Assembly: GCA_016720115.1 (NCBI GenBank)
Contig: JADJXT010000001.1
Span: forward strand, 1,426,001-1,490,000
Origin: Sphingomonadales bacterium
GTDB lineage: Bacteria; Pseudomonadota; Alphaproteobacteria; Sphingomonadales; Sphingomonadaceae
Length of the DNA: 64,000 nt
Direction: 5' to 3'
Below the pieces are notes generated by a model. That model was not told the origin of the DNA, did no database searches, and was given only the letters and a program-made list of their open reading frames with translations. The position numbers and the translations under genes are program-made. This document shows, piece by piece, positions 58,428 through 64,000 of this stretch (the first letter of the stretch is position 1; each line of letters opens with the position of its first letter).

Positions 58428-60437
58428 ATGTCCAAAGCAGAACGCCCCGATCAGCCCAATGCCGCGTCGCGCTTCAACGAGGAGGCGCAGACCTATGCCG
58501 TGCGCGGCGCGGACCAGCCCGATCTCGAAGGCGGCGTGGCGGCGATCCGCAATGTGCTGAAGACGCTGCCGACCAAGCCCGGTGTGTACCGGATGCACGA
58601 TGCACGCGGCGATGTGCTCTATGTGGGGAAGGCGCGCGCGCTCAAAAACCGGGTGACCAATTACACGCAGGTCGAACGGCTGCCCAACCGGCTGCGGCGG
58701 ATGGTCTCGCTGACGCGCAGCATGACGATCGTTACCACCAACAGCGAGGCAGAGGCGCTGCTGCTCGAAGCGCAGCTCATCAAGCGCTATCGCCCCGCTT
58801 ACAACGTCCTGCTGCGTGACGACAAAAGCTTCCCTTTTATCCTGCTGCGCGCCGACCATGATTTTCCGCGCATCCAGAAGCATCGCGGCGCACGGCGCCA
58901 CAAGGGGGAGTATTACGGCCCCTTCGCCAGCGCCGGATCGGTCAACGTCACGCTCAACGCACTCGAAAAACTGTTCCTGCTGCGCAGCTGCACCGACAGT
59001 TTCTTCAACAACCGTGACCGGCCCTGTTTGCTTTACCAGATCAAACGCTGCTCCGCGCCGTGCGTGGGCCGGATCGACAAGGCGGGCTATGCCGAGCTGG
59101 TGGCCGATGCCAAGGCCTTTCTGGGTGGCAAATCGACCGCGGTGCAGGCCAAGCTGGCCAAGGAGATGGAGGGCGCCGCCGGGGCGCTCGATTTCGAACG
59201 CGCGGCGCTGCTGCGCGACCGGCTGAAGGCGCTGACCTTCATCCAGGGTTCGCAGGCGATCAACGCAGCGGGGATCGGCGATGCCGATATCTTCGCGCTG
59301 GCGGCGAAGCAAGGGGTGATCGGCATCCAGGCCTTCTTCATCCGTGGCGGTCAGAATTGGGGCCACCGCGCCTTCTTCCCCGCGCATATCCAGGATAGCA
59401 GCGAGGAAGAGGTGCTGACGCAGGTGCTCGCGCAATTCTACGAGGAGGTGCCGCCCGCGCGGCTCTTGCTCCTCGATCGCGAGCTGCCCGAAGCCGACCT
59501 GCTCGCCGAGGCGCTGAGCGAGCGCGCCGGGCGCAAGGTTGAGATCGCCGTCCCGCAACGCGGAGACAGGGTGCGGCTGGTCGCGCAGGCGAAGCGCAAT
59601 GCGGAAGAGGCGCTCGACCGGCGGCTGGCCGAATCGACCACGCAGGGCAGGCTGCTGCGCGAGGTGGCCGAGCTGTTCGACCTGCCCGAACCGCCGCAGC
59701 GGATCGAGATTTACGACAACAGCCATATCCAGGGCACCAACGCGCTGGGGGCGATGGTGGTTGCGGGGCCCGAAGGTTTTATCAAGGGGCAGTATCGCAA
59801 GTGGAACATCAAGCAGGCCGCGACCGATGATGATTTTGCGATGATGCGTGAGGTCATGGAGAGGCGGTTTGGGAGGTTGCTTGAAAGCGTCGCCCCGGCG
59901 GAGGCCGGGGCCGCCAGCAGCATAGCGCAAACCTCCAGCGGCCCCGGCCTCCGCCGGGGCGACGTGGACAGCGAACCCGACTGGCCCGACCTCGTCCTAA
60001 TCGACGGCGGCAAGGGCCAGGTGAGCGCGGTGCGCGCGGTGTTCGAACGGCTTGGCGTCGAGGATGTGCCCTTCATCGGCATCGCGAAGGGGCCGCATCA
60101 TGGCCGCGAGGGGCGCGAGGTGTTCCATTTTCCCGATGGCCGTGAATTGACACTGCCGGTGAACGCGCCGGTGCTGTTCTATCTGCAACGTCTGCGCGAC
60201 GAGGTGCACCGCTACGCCATTGGTGCGCACCGCACCAAACGCGCCAAGGCAATCACCGCCAGCCCGCTCGACGAAGTGCCGGGCATCGGCCCCGCGCGCA
60301 AAAAGGCGCTGCTGCTCCATTTCGGCACCGCCCGCGCGGTGCGCAGCGCGAGCCTTGAAGATTTGCAGAAAGCACCGGGAGTATCCGCTGCGGTCGCACA
60401 GACAATATATGATTTTTACCATGGGGGAGGGGAATAA
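58428..60437 (+). CDS. uvrC: Excinuclease ABC subunit C with an in-frame palindromic insert
   Basis: 669 residues, longer than the usual about 610. The GIY-YIG nuclease domain begins KPGVYRMHDARGDVLYVGKA, the UVR helical domain contains MEGAAGALDFERAALLRDRL, the RNase H-like domain contains IEIYDNSHIQGTNALGAMVV and LVLIDGGKGQVSA, and the C-terminal helix-hairpin-helix is DEVPGIGPARKKALLLHFGT. There are about 40 extra residues at the N-terminus. Residues about 487-513 (VAPAEAGAASSIAQTSSGPG then LRRGD) come from a palindromic repeat inserted without shifting the frame. It makes the 3' and 5' incisions in nucleotide excision repair. Confidence 0.95.
   Translation: MSKAERPDQPNAASRFNEEAQTYAVRGADQPDLEGGVAAIRNVLKTLPTKPGVYRMHDARGDVLYVGKARALKNRVTNYTQVERLPNRLRRMVSLTRSMTIVTTNSEAEALLLEAQLIKRYRPAYNVLLRDDKSFPFILLRADHDFPRIQKHRGARRHKGEYYGPFASAGSVNVTLNALEKLFLLRSCTDSFFNNRDRPCLLYQIKRCSAPCVGRIDKAGYAELVADAKAFLGGKSTAVQAKLAKEMEGAAGALDFERAALLRDRLKALTFIQGSQAINAAGIGDADIFALAAKQGVIGIQAFFIRGGQNWGHRAFFPAHIQDSSEEEVLTQVLAQFYEEVPPARLLLLDRELPEADLLAEALSERAGRKVEIAVPQRGDRVRLVAQAKRNAEEALDRRLAESTTQGRLLREVAELFDLPEPPQRIEIYDNSHIQGTNALGAMVVAGPEGFIKGQYRKWNIKQAATDDDFAMMREVMERRFGRLLESVAPAEAGAASSIAQTSSGPGLRRGDVDSEPDWPDLVLIDGGKGQVSAVRAVFERLGVEDVPFIGIAKGPHHGREGREVFHFPDGRELTLPVNAPVLFYLQRLRDEVHRYAIGAHRTKRAKAITASPLDEVPGIGPARKKALLLHFGTARAVRSASLEDLQKAPGVSAAVAQTIYDFYHGGGE
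59888..59964. repeat. Palindromic repeat inserted in-frame within uvrC
   Basis: A 77-base inverted repeat: CGTCGCCCCGGCGGAGGCCG then GGGCCGC at the left, GCGGCCCCGGCCTCCGCCGG then GGCGACG at the right. The arms match those of the intergenic element at 57561-57650. The reading frame is open right through it. It falls inside the RNase H-like domain, between GRLL and DWPDLVLIDGG. Confidence 0.9.
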
Positions 60438-61324
60438 TGCCCAAAGTTTCAGCCAACGGAATCGAACTTTACTACGAAGATAATGGCCCCGCAGACGCGC
60501 CGGTGATCCTGCTGGTCATGGGGCTGGGCACGCAGATGATTGCCTGGCCGGACGCGCTGATCGAGGGGCTGGTGGCAAAGGGTTTTCGCGTCATCCATTA
60601 TGACAATCGCGATGTCGGGCTGTCGACGCATCTCAATGGTGCGCAGGCGCCGAGTCTGCTGTGGACGATGATCGCGAGCCGTTTTGGCCTGCCGCTCAAC
60701 CTGCCTTACCGGGTACGTGACATGGCGGCGGACGGTGTGCGGCTGCTCGATGCGCTGGGCATCGAAAAGGCGCATATTGTCGGCGCGTCGATGGGCGGGA
60801 TGATCGTGCAGCATATCGCCGCGACCTATGCCGACCGGGTACGCAGCATGACCTCGATCATGTCGTCCAGCGGCGCGCGCGGGCTGCCGGGGCCGGACGC
60901 CGAAATCCGCAAGCGGCTGATGACGCGCCGCCCTGCCAACCCGACGCGGGACGAAGCCATCCAGCTGGGTGTCGAGGCAATCCGCCAGATCAGCTATCCC
61001 GATCCCGCCCGCGCATCCGATGCCTTTGAGGTGATGGCGGCGCGCGCCTTTGACCGCGCCTATGATCCGGCAGGGTTCCGGCGGCAATTGCTGGCGATCA
61101 TCGCTGATGGCAGCCGGGTCGACATGCTGAAACGGATCAAGGTGCCAACGCTGGTCGTCCATGGAAAGGCTGACCGCCTGGTGCCCTGGCAGTGCAGCGA
61201 GGATATCGCCCGGCATATAACCGGCGCGCGGTTCGAACTGATCGACGAAATGGCGCACGACCTGCCGCCATCGCAGGTGGACCGCATGGTTGAGCTGATC
61301 GCAGGGCATGCAGCGGCACATTGA
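60437..61324 (+). CDS. Alpha/beta hydrolase
   Basis: 295 residues, overlapping the uvrC stop by one base (TAATG). The nucleophile elbow is GASMGGMIVQ, the oxyanion region VILLVMGLGTQMIAWP, the acid Asp lies in VVHGKADRLVPW and the catalytic His in IDEMAHDLPPSQ. It resembles the heroin-esterase/epoxide-hydrolase-like general group of alpha/beta hydrolases. The substrate cannot be given. Coupling to uvrC is probably only transcriptional. Confidence 0.85.
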   Translation: MPKVSANGIELYYEDNGPADAPVILLVMGLGTQMIAWPDALIEGLVAKGFRVIHYDNRDVGLSTHLNGAQAPSLLWTMIASRFGLPLNLPYRVRDMAADGVRLLDALGIEKAHIVGASMGGMIVQHIAATYADRVRSMTSIMSSSGARGLPGPDAEIRKRLMTRRPANPTRDEAIQLGVEAIRQISYPDPARASDAFEVMAARAFDRAYDPAGFRRQLLAIIADGSRVDMLKRIKVPTLVVHGKADRLVPWQCSEDIARHITGARFELIDEMAHDLPPSQVDRMVELIAGHAAAH

Positions 61325-61390
61325 TCGGGCTGTGTTACCCTCCTAACTCTGTGCATGACATCCAGTTGAATTGGCGTTAGTCCTGCCGCG

Positions 61391-62494
61391 ATGAACGACA
61401 AGTCGAAACACAAACCGAAGGCAGCCGCGCCGGATACGCTGTTCGAAGATCGTGTGCTGGTCGGTTTCCTGCTGGCGGTTTCGATTGCGATGGCATGGAT
61501 TGTCTGGCCGTTTTTCGGCGCGATCCTGTGGGCGCTGGTGGTGACGATTGCCTTTGCGCCGGTGCACGACCGGCTGTTGATGAAGATGCCTGCGCGCAGG
61601 AATAGCGTGGCGTCGCTCACCTTGCTGCTGGTGATCGCGCTCGTCATCATACCCGCCTTCATTGTCGGTTCGCTGATGGTCGATGAGGCTTTGCGCACTT
61701 ACGAATCGGTGCAATCCAAGGAAATCGATTTTGCCAGGCTGGGGCAGGAATTGCAGGCGGTTATCCCGCAACGCTGGCAGGATGTGGTTGGGCGCTACAT
61801 CACGCCTGATTTTGAAGAGCTGCAATCGAAGGCGAGCGCGCTGGTGACGACCGGGGTGCAGATCATTGCCGGGCAGGCGGTGTCGGTAGGGCAGCGGGCA
61901 TTCAACTTTGCGATGGCGCTGGGTGTGATGCTCTATCTGACCTATTTCCTTTTGCGCGATGGCCGCCATATCACCCGCAGGATCGGCGAAGCCATTCCAA
62001 TGCGGGCAGAGCAGCGCAAGGCCTTTTTCGACAAATTCACAACGGTGATCCGCGCGACCGTCAAGGGCAGCATTGTTGTCGCCATCGTCCAGGGGATTTT
62101 GGGCGGCGTCATATTCGCCTTCCTCGATATCCGCGCTGCGGTGCTGTGGGGCGTGGTGATGGGGCTGTTCTCTTTGATCCCGGCAGTAGGCACGGGCATC
62201 ATCTGGGTGCCGGTGTCTATCTATCTGCTGGCAACCGGCAGTGTCTGGGAAGGTATCACGCTGCTGATGCTGGGCATCTTCGTGATCAGCATGGTCGACA
62301 ATGTCCTGCGCCCGATCCTCGTCGGGCAGGATACGCAGATGCCCGACTATGTCGTGCTGATTTCAACGCTGGGCGGGCTGAGCGTGCTGGGCATCAACGG
62401 CCTGATCGTCGGCCCTGTCGTTGCGGCGATGTTCATTTCCGCGTGGGAAATCTTCACCGAAAACAGGGCCGCCGCGCATCAGTTGCACGTTTAG
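61391..62494 (+). CDS. AI-2E family transporter (PerM-like)
   Basis: 367 residues with about eight hydrophobic segments. The early pair LLAVSIAMAWIVWPFFGAIL and ILWALVVTIAFAPVHDRLL and the later IVVAIVQGILGGVIFAFLDI, LFSLIPAVGTGIIWVPVSIY and MVDNVLRPILVGQDTQMPDY are family hallmarks. AI-2E/PerM proteins are permeases of varied and often unknown substrates; the AI-2 label is not evidence for autoinducer export here. Confidence 0.88.
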   Translation: MNDKSKHKPKAAAPDTLFEDRVLVGFLLAVSIAMAWIVWPFFGAILWALVVTIAFAPVHDRLLMKMPARRNSVASLTLLLVIALVIIPAFIVGSLMVDEALRTYESVQSKEIDFARLGQELQAVIPQRWQDVVGRYITPDFEELQSKASALVTTGVQIIAGQAVSVGQRAFNFAMALGVMLYLTYFLLRDGRHITRRIGEAIPMRAEQRKAFFDKFTTVIRATVKGSIVVAIVQGILGGVIFAFLDIRAAVLWGVVMGLFSLIPAVGTGIIWVPVSIYLLATGSVWEGITLLMLGIFVISMVDNVLRPILVGQDTQMPDYVVLISTLGGLSVLGINGLIVGPVVAAMFISAWEIFTENRAAAHQLHV

Positions 62495-62512
62495 GGCGTG
62501 ATCACACCAAAT

Positions 62513-62598
62513 CGTCACCCCCGCGAAGGCGGGGGTCCATCACCTGTCGATCAAATTTCTACAGCCGGTGATGGATTCCCGCCTTCGCGGGAATGACG
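62513..62598. repeat. Dispersed palindromic repeat, CGTCACCCCCGCGAAGGCGGG type
   Basis: An 86-base element that nearly matches the reverse complement of 45102-45187. The left end CGTCACCCCCGCGAAGGCGG and the right end TCCCGCCTTCGCGGGAATGA then CG are small hairpins, with CCATCACC ... GGTGATGG in the centre. Between the permease and the convergent DksA-type gene. Confidence 0.85.
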
Positions 62599-62630
62599 AA
62601 GTTGGTGGGTCAATGTAATGCCATCTTGCT

Positions 62631-62963
62631 CTAACGCCGTTCAATCTCGCGCGCGCAGGTGATGCAAAGCGCGGCTTCTGGATAAGCCTCCAGCCGCTTT
62701 TCGCCCACATCCTCGCCGCACCGCGTGCATTCGCCGTAGCTGCCTTCCTCAACCCGCGCCAAAGCCGCTTTGACCGCGACGATTTCACGACCGAGCAGGG
62801 CATCCTGCCCCTCCAGCGCGTCATCATCTTCGCGCTCGATTGCCTGTTCGGCAAAGTCCGCGCTCAGCGGTTCTGCCAGATCGGCCTCGATGCGTGCTGC
62901 CCGGGCCTCCAACTCGGTCAGCCTCGCCTCCAGGCCTGATTTGACGCTGTTCAGATCCGTCAT
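62631..62963 (-). CDS. TraR/DksA-family zinc finger protein
   Basis: 110 residues. The N-terminal coiled coil (LEARLTELEARAARIEADLA) is followed by EREDDDALEGQD and the zinc finger CTRCGEDVGEKRLEAYPEAA then LCITC, giving the C-x2-C-x17-C-x2-C pattern. DksA relatives bind the RNA polymerase secondary channel. It is shorter than true DksA (about 150), so a general regulatory role or a stress-related relative is likely. Three bases from the DUF465 gene upstream. Confidence 0.88.
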   Translation of the reverse strand: MTDLNSVKSGLEARLTELEARAARIEADLAEPLSADFAEQAIEREDDDALEGQDALLGREIVAVKAALARVEEGSYGECTRCGEDVGEKRLEAYPEAALCITCAREIERR

Positions 62964-62965
62964 TC

Positions 62966-63217
62966 CTATGCTCCTGCCTTTGCAGCAGAAATCATAACCG
63001 AAACCTGATCGAGAATCGACAGCCGTTCCTTTTTCAGATCTTCGGTTCTTCCGTCGGAGGCTGCTTCCACACCGGCCTCGATGCGATGAATTTCACGGTT
63101 CAGATCGTGATAATGGTCTGCCAGCTTGGCGAAATGCGGGTCGCCAACCTTCAGCCTGTGCAGGATTTCGGTATCCTTGGGAAATTCGTCGTGCAATTCA
63201 TGTGCTACATGGGTCAT
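62966..63217 (-). CDS. DUF465 (YdcH) family protein
   Basis: 83 residues, mostly helical and charged. The motif DTEILHRLKVGDPHFAKLAD then HYHDLNREIHRIEAG matches the DUF465/YdcH pattern, and LKKERLSILDQV closes it. Function unknown. Two bases from the DksA-type gene, so the two are co-transcribed. Confidence 0.85.
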   Translation of the reverse strand: MTHVAHELHDEFPKDTEILHRLKVGDPHFAKLADHYHDLNREIHRIEAGVEAASDGRTEDLKKERLSILDQVSVMISAAKAGA

Positions 63218-63309
63218 ATTCTGTCCTTATCGTTGCTCTGATAAGGGCAGCTTGGTCCACTTCGCTCCGTCGTGCTTTGCGCAAGATCAAAGGCTTGCTG
63301 CAATGCAGT

Positions 63310-63723
63310 TCATCTCAGTTGCACTTTCTGCATCGGCTGGAATTTGCCCAGCCCGCAACCTGCGCCTTCATGCAGCCCGCTGCCGAAAGATTGCAGCACG
63401 CGGATGGTATCGACGCTGCACAACTGGTTCAGGCTGGTGTGATGCGAGAAGCGCTCTTCACTGGCAAGGCCGGGGCAGCTGTGGGGAAGGGTGTTGCGAT
63501 AGACTTTGCCATTCGACATCTTGAAATCGATGGTGCGATCGTCAATCACTTTTGACGAGCGGACTTGCGACAGGGTGACGCAGCTTATAGCTTCGCCGAC
63601 TGGCTCATAGGCTGCGAGCGCCTTTGCGCGTCGTTCGCTAACGCTGCCGCCGGAGAGTGCCGCGCTGGTGACGCCGCCTATCGCAACGACTGTGGTGGCG
63701 AGGAAAAGGAGCTGCTTTTTCAT
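63310..63723 (-). CDS. Exported protein of DUF6491-like type, function unknown
   Basis: 137 residues from ATG 63723. A signal peptide (residues 1-22) and SERRAKALAAYEPVGEAISC lead into DDRTIDFKMSNGKVYRNTLP and a C-terminal LCSVDTIRVLQSFGSGLHEG then AGCGLGKFQP. Four Cys in the mature part could make two disulfides. I recognise a resemblance to a sphingomonad exported family but no defined role. Confidence 0.65.
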   Translation of the reverse strand: MKKQLLFLATTVVAIGGVTSAALSGGSVSERRAKALAAYEPVGEAISCVTLSQVRSSKVIDDRTIDFKMSNGKVYRNTLPHSCPGLASEERFSHHTSLNQLCSVDTIRVLQSFGSGLHEGAGCGLGKFQPMQKVQLR

Positions 63724-63768
63724 GTCAAATCTCCACAAATCCAATCAATTTGCGGCAGTTTACATTGA

Positions 63769-64000
63769 TCAGCTTAACCCCGGCTGACCGGTTTTTCCTT
63801 TAGGCGCGATGCTTTTCGGCTTGAATTTGCACAGATCGGCTACCGCGCAGCGCCAGCATTCGGGGGTGCGCGCCTTGCAGACATAGCGTCCGTGCAGGAT
63901 CAGCCAGTGATGCGCGCCGAGGCGAAAGGGCGCCGGTGTTTTCCTGTCGAGCTGCTTTTCGACCGCGAGCGGTGTCTTGCCCCTGGCGAGGCCGGTGCGG
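63769..64000 (-). CDS. nth: Endonuclease III, C-terminal part (5' end outside window)
   Basis: The last about 77 residues of a minus-strand gene, running off the right edge. The iron-sulfur motif C-x6-C-x2-C-x5-C is seen in VCKARTPECWRCAVADLC, after HHWLILHGRYVCKARTP. This is the FeS loop of endonuclease III, a base-excision repair glycosylase/lyase for oxidised pyrimidines. The C-terminus KFKPKSIAPKGKTGQPG continues to a TGA at 63769-63771. The catalytic Lys and Asp lie outside the window or at its very edge. Confidence 0.9.
   Translation of the reverse strand, partial: RTGLARGKTPLAVEKQLDRKTPAPFRLGAHHWLILHGRYVCKARTPECWRCAVADLCKFKPKSIAPKGKTGQPGLS

Overview
The window looks like chromosomal DNA of a sphingomonad-type alphaproteobacterium (Sphingomonadales, in the range of Sphingopyxis or Sphingorhabdus). 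The reasons are high GC, a separate F0 ATP-synthase operon with paired b and b' subunits, a mitochondrial-Suv3-like helicase, a TorF/Gcw_chp-type outer membrane protein, a CsgH-type curli protein, and many dispersed palindromic repeats with cores such as CCCCGCGAAAGCGGGG. This taxonomic call is inference from gene content, not from a marker-gene comparison.

Layout. 1-13.7 kb is mostly housekeeping: the C-terminal end of hrpB, an NDUFS4-like complex I protein, a Nudix hydrolase, a lemA/TPM-domain cluster, mscL, cfa, a class C beta-lactamase-like hydrolase, three SDRs (one of them near 58 kb), ccmA/ccmB, phhB, a 3-methyladenine glycosylase, a lipoprotein and rlmB. A tRNA-Tyr at 13.8 kb is followed by a tyrosine integrase, a truncated acetoacetate-decarboxylase-like gene, an Old Yellow Enzyme gene with a divergent MerR regulator and a textbook MerR-type promoter, an IS5-family transposase fragment and 1.2 kb of gene-poor DNA. 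This is probably a decayed integrative island.

19.2-25.3 kb is a one-strand curli (functional amyloid) locus: csgF, csgG, a 520-residue giant curlin, a second smaller curlin, two unrecognised exported proteins and a CsgH-like protein. No csgD or csgE is visible.

25.4-43.9 kb is dominated by nitrogen and polyamine metabolism. It holds a serine hydrolase, alanine dehydrogenase, an omega-amino-acid:pyruvate transaminase, a TorF-like outer membrane protein, two glutamine-synthetase-family ligases, a PuuB-like oxidase, an unusual class III aminotransferase, a complete PotF-H-I-G-type polyamine ABC transporter, a SpuC-like putrescine transaminase and a PuuD-like amidase. Together these suggest uptake of putrescine or spermidine and breakdown by both the gamma-glutamyl and the direct transamination routes. 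The aldehyde dehydrogenase (PuuC) is not in the window.

43.9-64 kb holds isovaleryl-CoA dehydrogenase, the Suv3-like helicase with an S4-domain protein and a 7Fe ferredoxin, radC, a YdbH-YnbE-YdbL envelope lipid-transport set, a thioredoxin-fold/2OG-Fe(II) oxygenase fusion, the F0 operon (atpI-B-E-F'-F), an SDR, uvrC, an alpha/beta hydrolase, an AI-2E-family permease, two small regulatory-type proteins, an exported protein and the 3' end of nth.

The most unusual points are the in-frame palindromic element inside uvrC, the giant curlin locus with its unassigned genes, and the palindromic repeats that sit between successive polyamine genes.
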